This document shows, piece by piece, positions 10,850 through 23,104 of a stretch of DNA of 64,000 nt. The notes beneath the pieces were generated by a model that saw nothing but the letters and a program-made list of their open reading frames with translations, was not told the origin of the DNA and made no database searches. A program made the translations under genes and the position numbers. The stretch comes from Atopsyche davidsoni. Lineage: Eukaryota > Arthropoda > Insecta > Trichoptera > Hydrobiosidae. The first letter of the stretch is position 1; each line of letters begins with the position of its first letter. The stretch is taken from assembly GCA_022113835.1 (NCBI GenBank), contig JAILWY010000008.1, positions 8,994,501-9,058,500 of the forward strand, given 5' to 3'.

Positions 10850-13007
10850 AAAGGTCAGGGATGTAAGCGCTCCCCGGGGAGGCTGGGGGGCTCATTTTTT
10901 CAGATTTTTCCTCGGACAGGTGGGCGCAGGTCGGGGCAGGCGGGTTCTGTGATTTATGGATGTTGACAAAGAAGGCCTTATCTCGGGGGAGTTTTCTCTA
11001 AAGCCGCCCGGTGCGGCCTGAAACTTGAAATTGTCTCATCTTAAGGGAGGAAAGTGTTTGTTACAAACATTTGGCTATAAAGATAACTATGTTAAATTAA
11101 ATTTTAATCAGTAACGAGTGGCCAACTTTCAAGCGATACCAGTCGAAACCTCTATCATATTATTGAGTAATGATATATTTCACTCAAAATTTGATGACTG
11201 AAAAGCCACTATAAAATGAAATTTTAAATATATTTACAGTGATTAGCTTATACGATAAACAAACCAGTGTGACACAAAAAAAGAAAAGCTAAAGCATTTC
11301 TAACTTATATTGGTTCAATAAATATATAAAGCTACAAATCTAGCAAATTTATTAAAGATTTTTTTTTTTATGATACTGTAAGTGAAATAATATTTGCTGT
11401 TGGAGATGCCAGTTTTTTTTTTAAATATTAAAATGCTTTAAAACATTTTACAATGTAAATAGAATATAATGCCCTCGCGAGGAGAAGTTTGACCCAAAAA
11501 CCTCCAGCGAATTTAATGCTTTTTTCAGAGCCAAACAAGCGTAAACATTTTCTCTTCAAAATCTGATAGTAATACTAGAAAGAAAGTTTCCGATAGAAAA
11601 TCCACGAAGTTGAGGAAGTTTCTGGAATGGATGACCACAGATTCAGCAAAAAAATCATTTATGGCGGCGGCTGGATAAGGAGGAGAGATTTACTGTCCCT
11701 GGCAGAGAGCGGGAGGCGTTGCCAACTATGGTTGTCATGGTTTTGTATATATTTTACCATGAGTTTCGTATCAGATGACATAGAATTTTTTTCTTAATTA
11801 ATTAAAGGTATAAACCGTTTAAACCTGTCAGTTGTAGTAATTGGGGAGCAGGTGAGTTATTGATGATAACTTCTTTAAGCAGGTGATAGAAAAGACTTCC
11901 TTCAATTTTCACGGGGATGGAGGGTAGCTGCGAGCTTGGCGTGATTTAAAACTTTAATAGCGCATTTTTCAGATGTTTAAAGATGAATTGCTGATATAAT
12001 ATTTTGCCGAGTCAGCGACTTGTGGATGATGAAGTGTCATCTCGTCTCCAAAGATCCAGGCATGCTTTCAGTGAAGATTGATCTCATCAACCTACGTCAG
12101 GTTTTATAGAGTTTCTGAATATGCTTTAAGCACAAGTGTTCAGTGTTTAACTTTAAACACTGACAATGATTATAATTAACGTTGATTTAACATTTCATAA
12201 AAATATATAAAACACCAAAATTACTTGCTTTGAATAGCTGCCGATATATTACACACGTCAAATAATTTGGATGTTTTGATGTAATTGGAACAAAGCACTT
12301 AGCTGGAAGTATTGAATGCATAGTATTGATTATTAATCTATATCGTAATCACCATTGACGTGTCGCACAGTAAATCAATAATATAATGGGTATGGGAGCT
12401 TTGAGGTAAAAAAAAACGTTTTACGGAACATTATGACACCGAAAGCTTTTTGGTTATATTTGGTTATTTTTTTTATCCTTTAGCGTTTTCACAGTGTAGT
12501 GTAAAAAAAGATTGAAGGTAAAAAAAAAAATGCGAATCCATTTATTTTTCAATAGTAAAATGATAATATGTATATATTCTCAATTCTGAAATTCGCTTCG
12601 AAAAATCCATGAATATTGAATATCACATCAACTGAAAATAAAAAAGTCGATATTACGAAATGAGGAATATTTACAATATCGAAGCCTGAAATATCAAGTC
12701 AGCTGTGGCTCCCCGATGCAGAGCTTAAGCAAACTCTATTACTGAAACAAATCCTGAAGGATTGTCGGCGATGTAAATAAATATCTCGCGGGAGCGAAAA
12801 AGTCAACAGAGCTCCGTCATTTGAAGATAGAAATTTAATAAAGCGAAACAGGGAAGGCTCCAGTGCTCACAGCAAAACAAACACACATCCCGACTAAGCA
12901 AGACATATATTTCATACAACACGTTTTCAGGCAATGGATTCATGTACGAAACGACTGTAAAAATTTTATGTCACCATCACGACACAGTGCTACTAAATCA
13001 TACATTA
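10850..13007. other. Non-coding AT-rich DNA
   Basis: I see no gene or clear element. There is a GC-richer stretch at 10860-11010 and small low-complexity runs. Confidence 0.35.
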
Positions 13008-13672
13008 AGAGCCGTGATACCATATTCGAGTTTTTTGACCATTTGCTTGTACCTATTGCGAAAAATCGACTGCACCAATCAAAAAAATTTAAATGCAGAA
13101 AGCTATATACATCCTTTCTTCTACTACGATTTTTTATTTTATTTCTTATGATTTACTTTTAATGTGATAAATATGTGTTTTTCCGATTGAAGTTTCGGGA
13201 TTGGAGTTTCGCGATGTTCCTGTTCCAAGAATCCTAAACATTTATGACTCTTTTTTTCAACTGGAATTAAAAGATTAGTTATAAACCTTCCTGTTGGAAT
13301 TAGTTTGAAAATTAAAAAAAAAATTTTTTTTAACAAACTTTGGTTTTGAAAGTCGTCATTTTATCCAATTTTTCAACATCTTCAAGATTTTATTTAACCC
13401 TAAAAATGGACGTTAATTAAATAATAAAAAATAGATAAATATAATTTATAGTTTTTTCAATACTCTGTAAAAAAAATCAACTTTCGACATAGTAAAATAA
13501 AGTGACAATCAAGTTAATTAAATGACACGATTAGAAATAAAATAAAAAAATCGTAGTAAAAGAAAGGATGTATCTAATTTTCTGCATTTAAATTTTTTTG
13601 ATTGGTACAGTCAATTTTTCGCAATAGGTATAAGCAAATGGTCAAAAAACTCGAATATGGTATCACGGCTCT
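13008..13672. mobile_element. Inverted-repeat interspersed element, family E (copy 1)
   Basis: The ends are inverted repeats of about 130 bp, beginning AGAGCCGTGATACCATATTC and ending with its complement. The interior is AT-rich and non-coding. Related copies lie at 44170-44475, 48030-48500 (reverse) and 62345-62680 (reverse, decayed), so this is a dispersed non-autonomous DNA element. I found no convincing target duplication. Confidence 0.6.
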
Positions 13673-13679
13673 CAAACAT

Positions 13680-15711
13680 AACTACTTGTCACAAAATTTA
13701 TAAATCGATTTAAATTCTCGCAGTGGTGGTTGCGAAAGTTCAGAGGTGCGTGTCCTAACCTAACCTATCTCATTACGGAATCACCCTTAAAATAGACTTC
13801 TATATTGTATATATTACCAAACATATTAAATATGCCAACACGAACATTTATAATACACGAGCTCGTGCTTCCGACAGTCTCGAACTCTGTACACAAACAA
13901 AACAAACTCGCGATTCCTGAAAAGTCACCCCTAATCTGAAATACGCTGACAGCCGGCCCGAAAAGTCAATAATTTTTGTAGCTTTGCTGAAGTCAGCGAG
14001 ATCATGCCGAACAAAAAGAAAATTTACAAAACAAATCAGTCAACACCGGGGGCTTTCGAGAAAAAAGTTTTATTTTTCCAGCGCAGGTAGCCGACCGGAG
14101 AATTCTACGGAGGAGGTCTTCGCAAATAACTTCTGTCTAACGCGAGCACAGCCATTCTTTTCAACTTCGTCCAACTTTTTTCACCCCGCGGGTCTTTTAC
14201 GTAACCGACGCCGTTAATGGAGAAAAGGCTAACCAACAAAAATTGAGTATTTTTTCCTTTCACCCCGACCGCATTATGTAAACTTGTTTTTGTACCCCCT
14301 CGAGCGAAATAAATCTACGAAAAACATGTTTGCCATCAAAGCATGATCGACATTACATTCTATACCTGAAACGACGAGCGGGAATGAAAGTTAATCCACG
14401 TGTAGTGAGAGCATTTTTTAAGCGATTTAATGAATTTTTAAAATTGAGGATAGTGTGAAAAATACCAAATTGTTTCCAGACTGATGTTTACAAATGATTT
14501 TCGAGAAACACGAAATTTTGATTTAGAAAGGATTTGTATCAATTTACTGAAATTCTCTAACCCGAAATAAATGCCAGGTGTGTTTTACGCAGTATCGAGT
14601 TTATATTCAAATTAAACGGAAAAGGGTTTTACCTGCGATAGCGATCTAAGCCCACGGGCAATCAAGCCATACGAAGTAATGTGCGTTATTCCTAATCTGG
14701 GCTTAATTCCTTATTCCAATGGCTATATAATCTGCTGCAGACGAATCAATACACAATCAGAAAAACAATCACTTACTGTTTGATAAAAAAACAACACAAT
14801 GCTTTATATATTCCCAGATGCACACACACACACATATATATATATAAATTTATATTTACAAATAAATATATGTATATAGTATTGTAAATTTGCTCAACAA
14901 GCTGCGTTTTCAGTTGACAAATGCTTGGGATGTCAGGTGATATGTTTGACTTTTTTCGAGAGGATTCCTTCACCCCAAAACGAAATTCGATTATTTCTAT
15001 ATTACATAGAATTAATAGAAACTCAATACGCATGTATCTTTGAAAAGGAATTGTAAAGCGTGTGATACATTTGATTCTAGCACCCTCTTCCTGTTGTAGA
15101 TTTGCACAGATGGTTTCACCCAAAGAACAACCTTCACGTTGCATGTAACAATGTGCTTGAGAATATACTGAATATCAATTCTTTATTTCACAGAATAATA
15201 TTTTAAGTGTTTTTTCAACATAAGTAAAAAAAAAAAAAATTACCTTTAACAGCAGGTGATTTTTCGCGTGTGAAATTAAACGGGGGGTTAAAATAAATAA
15301 AAGATGAACAAGATCAAAGAATATGATCATTGTCTAGCATGCTTCCTGAAAAATAATATTTCATAATCTATGAATCAATATAGTTGCAATAAGTATTTTA
15401 TTTAAGGTAATAATTTAAAAAAAGGCTGTTATGACAATAAACAGCTGATTTCTATTATTAGAATAAAATCGGACGAAAATAATTTTTATTATATTAATTT
15501 ACAACTCGGAGTTCAGTTCATTTAACGCACCCTATTTGGGGAGGGACTTTTAATTATACATTTTCCGGAAATGCGAAACAAATGGAAATTTGTGGAATTT
15601 CCACTTCCGGTCGCGGGGACGGCGTTGATTGACGCGGCTGGCAAGTGACGAGCACGTGGCGGGTCACGTGCCTCCCTCCACCCCCAACCCTTCCGCTTCA
15701 GCCCAACCCTA
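13680..15711. other. Non-coding DNA
   Basis: It holds a CCTAACCTAACCTATC stretch near 13755, a CA/TA microsatellite at 14820-14848 and a GC-rich patch at 15590-15700. No gene is supported. Confidence 0.35.
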
Positions 15712-16549
15712 TTAAACACACTAAAGGCGGGGCGGGTACTAGTACCCGCTCCGCGGACTACTGCCCGAAGGCGGGGCGCATATTAATACGCTTTTGAATG
15801 TGTTAACTTTAAAAGCGGCAGAAGGTCATTTTATTCTTTAGGTTTACAGCTCGAAATGTTTGTTTAGGACTCGTCAACGTTACTTCTACCAATACTGTCC
15901 AGTGACAATGAAGAAGTGGAGTGGTCAGAGAATGATAATCCTCCAATTATTGAACAATTTTTAGGACAAAGTGGTGTTGTTGTGATGCCAAGTAATCCGC
16001 AAATTGTGTATGAAGAGGTTCAACTTTTTATAGGAAACGATTAATTTGAATACTTGCAAATCAAAGAGTGTATATACTAGATTTCACACGTGCAATTTTA
16101 CGTTTAGTCAATTTGGTTACCCGCTTAAAATATAAATATGATATAAGCTATTGTGTAACAATAACATTAAATTTATTAACAAAAATCTCATAATTAGCTC
16201 GGAGTTGCTAAACGGAAGAAAAAAAAATTAAAAAGTGTAAATCAAAGAGTGTATAGACTAGATTTCACACGCGCAATTTTACGCGAATTTTGCACATCAG
16301 TTTATATCTATTTATGGATTGGTCAATCAGATGCGTATTTATTACCCATTACGGGTTTATTATATTATTACTAATATGATTAGGCACATTAGTTCATATA
16401 TAGAAGATGACTTAAAGAAACTCTCAGAAATCACGATGATATTTTTCTGAGAGTTTCTTTAAGTCATCTTCTATATATGAACTAATGTGCCTAATCATAT
16501 TAGTATCACATCAGTTTAGTCAATTTGGTACCCGCCCAAAGTGTGTTAA
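15712..16549 (+). mobile_element. piggyBac-like element remnant
   Basis: TTAA is present at both ends. The left terminus reads TTAAACACACTAAAGGCGGGG and the inverted right terminus TTAACACACTTTGGGCGGGT, similar GC-rich ends. Inside, a frame at about 15880-16040 encodes an acidic stretch followed by YEEVQLFIGND, like the start of the piggyBac (PGBD4-type) transposase domain, and then a stop. The catalytic part is deleted. A foldback element (16305-16505) is inserted near the right end. Two copies of a 60-bp repeat (GATTTCACACG...) lie at 16080 and 16260. Confidence 0.65.
16305..16505 (+). mobile_element. Foldback element with target duplication (copy 2)
   Basis: It has the same head and palindrome as copy 1, with a shorter loop. 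It is flanked by CACATCAGTTTA on both sides (16293-16304 and 16507-16518; 13 bp if one mismatch is allowed). The insertion is inside the piggyBac remnant, which gives relative age. Confidence 0.75.
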
Positions 16550-17130
16550 GCATTTTTATAAACACAACAATTAAAAACTAATAATTTGATCTATAAAAAA
16601 TATTTGGTATAAACTGCAACATTTTGTTATAAAAGGGCTATTTCAAAGGCGTTACTTCAGATCAGCTGTAAAATTGGTTTTTCAGTTGTATATCTTCCGT
16701 TTACGAAACCAGGCTTTTGCTGAAAATAATATTGAGTAGAATCGCTATTCGCATTTTCCATGGTAGAAAAATAACATCACCGCTACGATTCCAGAGTTAC
16801 GAAATAAAAAAACAACGCGTGTTCGGATATCCACATAAACCTTTGCTACACTTTTTAATCTTTTTGCAGTGATTGCATCTGCAGGCGCTGATCTCCTTTG
16901 TAGGTTCTAACATCTCTATAAAAGGCTAGCTTCAATTTCAAGTCTTAATTCCAGCCGAACAATTCCAATCATCGAATTATCTCGAGCTCTGGCAGCGGCG
17001 CTAATCCTGGATCTTCAAAAAGTAAGTTTAATAAATCTGATATTCAGGGTATGCCTGAGCTGACTTGGTGCTGAAAGATCTACGTGCCATGGTGTATATT
17101 ATTCGCATATATACGTGAACATTGATATGT

Positions 17131-17303
17131 TGATTGCCCAATATTATTATTATATCATCCTTTCCTTACAAAGCTCAGGTGTTTAGATCTGATACTCCTT
17201 CTGTAGCAAGCTATAGCAGAAGCCACATACCTCGATAAGGTACTTTCAGAGTACACCCTTTCATAATCATTCCTAGTCTACAGATCCTTTATACACACTT
17301 AAT
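17131..17303 (-). repeat. Interspersed repeat family A, reverse copy
   Basis: It matches, in reverse complement, the family whose core reads GAGTATCAGATCTAAACGCC and CTTTGTAAGGAAAAGATTAT. No ORF and no clear RNA polymerase III boxes are visible. The family is described best at 34850-35205. Confidence 0.6.
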
Positions 17304-17411
17304 ATAATGGAGAGAGTATACAGTAGGAAGTTCAAGGCTTTTTGCTTGTGTGGAATACACGCCACTGATCGATAACGTCGGATTAATACTGCCTCGTGTT
17401 TTATTATAATA

Positions 17412-17639
17412 CTAGCAATGTAGCCCGTCATAAAATGACGTATTTGATGAGCATATTTTAAAGTTTATGAATGAAAATATTATCCTATCGTCTTGAAATT
17501 CGGCACATAGCTGCGGAAAAATTTACTTAACTTATGTGCAAAAAATCAGCGTTGTATCTTTTAAGATATTCTATACAGAACGGAAAAATGAAACATACAT
17601 ACAAACATACAAACACACAATGGCTATTATTATAGTAGA
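17412..17639 (-). mobile_element. Non-autonomous Helitron with intact ends
   Basis: On the minus strand the 228-bp element starts TCTACTATAATAATAGCC and ends with a hairpin (ACGTCATTTTATGACG) a few bases before the terminal CTAG. It sits between A and T, with no target duplication. These are the hallmark Helitron features. The same termini flank the Helitron protein fragment at 40066-41250. Confidence 0.8.
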
Positions 17640-17679
17640 TTTTTAATTGATCATGATGACTACTGAATACTTAAGAAAT

Positions 17680-17985
17680 ACAATATTTTTGACAGAGAGT
17701 ACTTGGTGGAACTCCATTTTAATATTTTTGAGTAAAATATTGCTAATATCCCTATTGCTAAATCACATCTTTAAAAAACCATTTACTGCGCAAAAACCTA
17801 TTATTTACAGATAAACACACTAACAATTGTTTACCTAATTGCTTATTATTATATAAAATCTCACTCTGTTTATAATGTCAACATGAAAGGTTAGCGAAAC
17901 CGGTCACAAATAAATACGAACACGTGGAAAATCACTCTAGTATTTTACTCAAAAATATTACTGAATACTTAGTAAATTCACGTTT
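17680..17985 (+). mobile_element. Family D repeat (Penelope-like or hairpin retroelement), copy 1
   Basis: It starts with ATATTTTTGACAGAGAGTAC and TTGGTGGAACTCCATTTTAA. It contains at 17866-17910 a decayed hammerhead-like motif (TTTATAA, stem, GCGAAACC, GGTC, ACAAAT) and ends with TTTTACTCAAAAATATTAC, the complement of its start. No coding sequence is present. Confidence 0.5.
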
Positions 17986-18117
17986 TACCTGTACAAGATG
18001 TTTCGTGTATGTATGTATATGTATAAATATGCCTATATTGCACTGTAAACATAGGCTGTGCTTTAAAAGTGCCGCATAACATTACGTAAGTAGAGTCATT
18101 TTGTGTCAAGTGGTATC

Positions 18118-18310
18118 GACCTGGCTGGTACTCGAACGTGCCACATACCGGGTTTTTAGGTCACCGTACCGACTACTCCGGCGATGAAACCCTCCGAGGC
18201 TCCTGAGGCAGCCCTGAAGGCTCTGCTGCTGCTCGAGGGGGCAACCCCTTCTCCAGGTCTAACTACCCCTGCAGATACTTCCACCTTCAGGCTGCGAGTT
18301 CGACACACTA
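18118..18310 (-). repeat. tRNA-like, SINE-type sequence
   Basis: On the minus strand, GTTCGAGTAC resembles a polymerase III B box and lies about 40 bp after GTAGTCGGTACGGTGACC, a possible A box. A second A-box-like TGGCGTAGTGTG lies near 18310. The patch is GC-rich inside AT-rich DNA. It could be a tRNA-derived SINE head, but no tail or second copy was found. Confidence 0.35.
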
Positions 18311-18504
18311 CGCCACAAAATATAGCAACGAACTACATATAAAAAAAATTATATATTTCAAAGCATGGCGTATCTTATACGACATTTTTACTGACAATTA
18401 TTTTCTGATATCTACTAGTTCCACGATATTATAAATATTGGATACGAAGAATGAAAAGTTTTGTTAGGGCAATTAGAAATAGAGTAACCTCTTTGATGTT
18501 TTTA

Positions 18505-18685
18505 TTATATGTCTATTTTTTGGATTGAACGTCAATCAGATGCGTATTTATTACCAATTACGGGTTTATTATATTATTACTAATATGATTAGGCACATTA
18601 GTTCACGCATAGAAGATGATTAAAAAAAATTCTTTGATCATCTTCTATGTGTGAACTAATGTGCCTAATCACGTTATTATTATAC
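18505..18685 (+). mobile_element. Foldback element, decayed copy
   Basis: It has the same head (GTCAATCAGATGCGTATTTA) and ATGATTAGGCACATTAGTTC arms, but a shortened hairpin. Flanks share only a weak TTATTATA repeat. Confidence 0.55.
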
Positions 18686-18689
18686 TTAA

Positions 18690-21600
18690 AAAAAAATTGA
18701 GACTGCTATTTATTTGATGCTTAGTTATGTAATTTGGAAAATAAATTTGAATATCTAAAATGTTCACATAAATGTGAACGTGATCAATTTTCAAAGGCTT
18801 CATCAGGGATTACCATTACTGGGACCAAAGCGTCGGGAAATTTACTATAAAATACATTTAATTACAGAAATTTATATAATTTACACGGAAACAAAGATAC
18901 AATCTTCTGATCTTATAATATCTACCACATTTGGAATAATTGTATGATGCTTTAACAAAGCCAAAACCGCATTCACTATCTAAAAATATTTTTTTTAACT
19001 GAAAGTTTTTTATTTAAAAAGAATGTAAATTAGATACAAGCAGGAAAAATATCAGTCTAAAAGCTGAATGTGTATGATTGCCACAATAAAACTAAAGTAG
19101 GTCATCAAAAACAATCTGTGTAACCTGAAAACTCAGTTGATATTTTAGTTTACTAATCCGGTACGTACCCAAACAACTGTTTCCGAACTTCCGAACAAGA
19201 TGTACAGTTCTTTACTCCGGCGGAACTGCAGTTTTGGAAACGGGACGTGTCATCCGGAAGTCGGAGGTTCCGGGGCTGACCCTGCTTAAAGTGGATACTT
19301 GCCAAGTGAATTTACTTTTTCAGTGCTACAATTACCATGAATCAGTACCAAGTTCAGCACAAGGGAGCAACGGAACAAAGTCTGGTGAGTTTTCTGCGAT
19401 TCCCGCGTATAGAACAATGGAAATGAAAACGTATCGAGCCGCAGTTGTTTTCCAATATCTGCATTCACCCTTTCAGCCTTCAACTCTGAAAGTAGAGTTT
19501 TTTCAGGAGTGGAATACATATAAAAAAAAGATCACAGCTGGCTCACTTTGGTCCCGGTTTAAATTCAAGGAGGCTCACGGCTTATGCGATATCTAAACTT
19601 ATTTTATGTTAAAAAAACAATATGTTTAGTATATTAGTAGAAAAAATATTGAAATCCCGCATAAGTGGATTATAAGTTAATTGAGTGTGTAGACAACACA
19701 TTGTTTATGCGATTCAGTTTTCTTGAAATCGATAGCACCATATTCATCATCCCTTAAGCTTAAATATTCATCTTCGAAGGGGTGAAACTTCGGCTACCCG
19801 AAACACCGACTGGCTCAAATTTGCCGAAATACAAATTGGGTCAAGCCACCACAATAAGTGACTGCGGGTCGGGCGGGGCGAGGGTTGCAATAAACGCCCA
19901 TTTTCAGTAATGGATGCCCTGAAAAAAGGTATCCATTCAAATTAAAAAACCATTGGTGTCGCGGATGATGTCTACGAGAAAAATAAATCTACGAATTCGG
20001 ATAATCTAAGCAAGGCACTATTACAATCGGCAAGTGTTAAAATTTGATAAACAAGGTGTTCAAGACAATCAAGTCGTATCCGTATCAAAAAGATTACATC
20101 GAAAAATTTTTTTGATATATTGCTTTAATAAAATAAAAAAAACTTTAAGCAAGAACAAAAATTTTTGCCTGAAATCCAAGTCAACGAATAAGCTGCCAGC
20201 CATTAAACCCCATGGTTCTGAAAACTAAAGCGTTAAGACAATTAATTAGCAATACAATTGAAGTAATATTCAAAAGGCTGCATTTCTTGCTGCCATTTTG
20301 AAGGGTTGTATTTCCCGCGAGACGATTTTCAGCAAATTCGATTATGCAAAATGTCTAGCAAAAAAGTTCGATGGGTTATTTTTTGCGAAATAATTTGATT
20401 TCCTTGGCTTTCGACAACTCGGCCAAAATATTCAGGAAAAATTTATGAAACTCAATAAACAACAAAATAAACGTAGAAATATATTACACACTTTTTTTTA
20501 CTAATAGCTGTAATATTTCAATGTTTTTTGTACCTGTTACTGTATTCTTCTTTCGTGATGCATTTTGTTCAGAAATCGTAATTTTTTATCACTTGTTTAA
20601 CCAAAATATTATCTGCTTCAATTATATAAAGCAAGCGTGTTTAGAGCTTTAGATTTAGGAATGAATTCCATAGCAAGTAAACTCAAGACATAAGGGTGGA
20701 TTGTTTGCACCTGACCCTGACACCAATTTATGGATCGGTTGTGTCTTCGTGGGCCGAGGGTGTTCAAGGGTTGCATTTGGCCTGATTTTATTAATTCACA
20801 ACACTGCGATTAGATTTTCAGCCTAGAAATTTTACACATAGGGGTAAAAAATCTATAAATTAGTGGTCATAATTAAGCTTATTTTTTTTGGCAATAATAT
20901 TTAATGAAAACATATTATATGTGCCCCCCTTTATATTTCTCTCAAGAGGGTGGATAAAGGATATCTCTGCTCACGGCATTGCGGATTTTATTTTTTATCC
21001 CTTCAGAATTGATTTTATAAATTGAGAACTAATATTCCATAACTCCCGGTTTTTCAGGTTTTTGTTTTTTTTATTCAGATTTATATTATTTCAAGCGTGC
21101 ATTTTGTTCACAGGTTGACAAGTTTTCGATTTTTAGAGAATCTCGAGATCGATTTTTTTCAAACTTAAATCATTTCATTGAGTTCATTTGGTCTTGAATA
21201 AATACACAGGGTATCAGCATCTAAATAAGACATTTTGTGTAAACAGAAACTTTATATATAGTCCTTAGTTGAAAGATCCCTGGGGGGTGGCATGTCATGA
21301 AACTTGCACCCTCATCATCATAAGACAGGCTGTTGCCTTTTCAACATCACGTAACCAATAAAAAATAAAACACTACAACAACATCTATCCAAATTTAATT
21401 TCACATAAAAGCACTGTAGTTTTAGTTTTACATTAAATGTGTAAAGTTGATATAACTAACTACAGATTGATTGTCGGTTGTGTAACAACGCCTGTAGACA
21501 GATTTCAAATACTGTGAGCGGTTGTTTATATAAAAAAAATAAAAACTATATCAAAAGTAAACATGATTTAATTTAAAATAAAATTAATAATGACGATGAA

Positions 21601-22430
21601 AGCGGCGTTACTCGGAGTTTATATTACACATGTGAAAAACAACCCTTCATGCGTTTTTTTTTATTCTAAAAAAAGTTACACCCACGTCACTTAAAAGTTA
21701 ATATAGGGGATGTTTCAGGCAGCGGCCTGTCGTTAATCCAGACCAATTATAATTTTTACGACTTTTTCTAAAGAACGCCGCATTAAACGTATCGGCAAAT
21801 GGCGCAGTCGGTCGGTGTTGCCAGCTCGGGGAATTCCTCCGCAAACAGGGAGAATGTTGCTGGTTATTGCTTGTCAATGTGCCAGCAACTCGAGACAAAG
21901 TGTCTCCATTATGACGAAGAATGATTGAGGTCCTTTATTATTATTTATTAAATGCTTAATTTTTGATGACAAAGTTGCCAGCAAAAACGTATTTTTGCTG
22001 AGTTGGTTGGGTTTCTTGGGTGCTTGAGATTTTAGTATTCTGACGCTTAGGTCTTCGTACTAGGAGCATCTTCAGGAGTTTTGGGGATGGTAACTACATG
22101 GAAGCCGAAGCGTCGGAGGAGTGAAAACTTCAATCGGACCATTACCCAAGAAACTAAATCAAGTCATAATTATGCCAATTATGTAAAACTTAAAAAATAA
22201 AAAAGGACTAAAATTAACATGAAACATTAGTTTAATTTCAGTTGCCTCGGGTTTTTTTTTCAGCAGGTTTTCTGCCAATGGTTATTTGCCACATACGTTA
22301 TTATAAAATTAAAATATTGATCGTAAAGCACAACTATCCAAATAACTACAAAAAACAAATCTGTTGTTGTGGATATAATGCATGGATATAAGAAGCATTT
22401 CTCCAGTGAATGTGATTATATATGATATAC
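18690..22430. other. Non-coding AT-rich DNA
   Basis: One exon-like patch lies at 19324-19384 (separate entry). A TCAGGGATTACC...GGGACC hairpin lies near 18795-18840 and a hammerhead-like remnant near 22030-22080. No ORF shows coding character. Confidence 0.35.
19324..19384 (+). CDS. Candidate small first coding exon, unknown gene
   Basis: The segment is bounded by a good acceptor (TTACTTTTTCAG) and a strong donor (CTG|GTGAGT). Within it an ATG in good context (ATTACCATGA) opens 16 codons reading MNQYQVQHKGATEQSL and ends in phase 0. I cannot identify the protein and see no partner exon in the window. Chance occurrence is quite possible in 50 kb of non-coding DNA. Confidence 0.25.
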
Positions 22431-22483
22431 CTGGATATCTGGAGTTGAAGCCTGGATACTCAAGACAGGTATTATGTAGATAT

Positions 22484-22700
22484 GTGGCTGTATAGAAGAA
22501 TCCTTAATATACCATGGGTTGACTGCATCACAAATGAGAGAATCTTGCACATAATGCACAAAGAAATAGAACTTATGACGTTGGTAAAGAAGCGGAAGGT
22601 TTCCTATTTTGGTCACAATTTCAAAGTATCCTCCAGCTGATTGTCCAAGGAAGGAGATAAAAATATGTTAAATATGAGGAGTGGCATCAGAAGAAGATAT
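22484..22700 (+). pseudogene. LINE reverse-transcriptase C-terminal fragment
   Basis: The frame reads YRRILNIPWVDCITNERIL, then KKRKVSYFGH, matching the segment after the polymerase domain in many insect LINE proteins (YRRML..SW...TNE..L...KKRK..Y.GH). A stop and frame shift follow at 22638. No polymerase core is present. It is a dead 5'-truncated fragment. Confidence 0.65.
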
Positions 22701-22829
22701 GTGTATATCAACTTTCAGTTATATATTGTTGTAATACGCAAAACGTGGTTAATGTAAGCAGTCGTTCCCCGTTCGACTGATCTTCACAATCAGTTAGAAT
22801 TCATCACAAACTTTTTAGCAAAGCGAGTT

Positions 22830-23100
22830 AGATGGCAGAAGGAGTATTCCAATGCACGATCGCGGCTCGCAAAATAAAAAAAAAATTCAGCCGACAAAAC
22901 TTTAATACGCCGCGAATTCCTTGCCTCACGCATCTCCCCGGCACGCGCAGAGATTGCCTCTCGAAAAAAAGTACACAGCGAAGCGCAAAGCGAGTAAAAT
23001 ATGCAAAATACGGAGACTCGGAGTAACGCGAGCGGAAAATCACATTCAGCCGAGCCTCGTATAACGCGGCCCTCCCCCCCTCCCCCACCAATCAGCCCGC
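22830..23100. other. CpG-containing patch of unknown role
   Basis: It has more CpG than the surroundings and several short overlapping ORFs on both strands, none of which resembles a known protein. It borders the tandem array that follows. Confidence 0.25.
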
Positions 23101-23104
23101 GAGC

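Noticed and set aside
13750..13772. Telomere-like CCTAACCTAACCTA
   Set aside because: Only two to three units, inside ordinary non-coding DNA.
14773..15144. 123-codon minus-strand ORF
   Set aside because: Its C-terminal half is read from a CA/TA microsatellite. No family was recognised.
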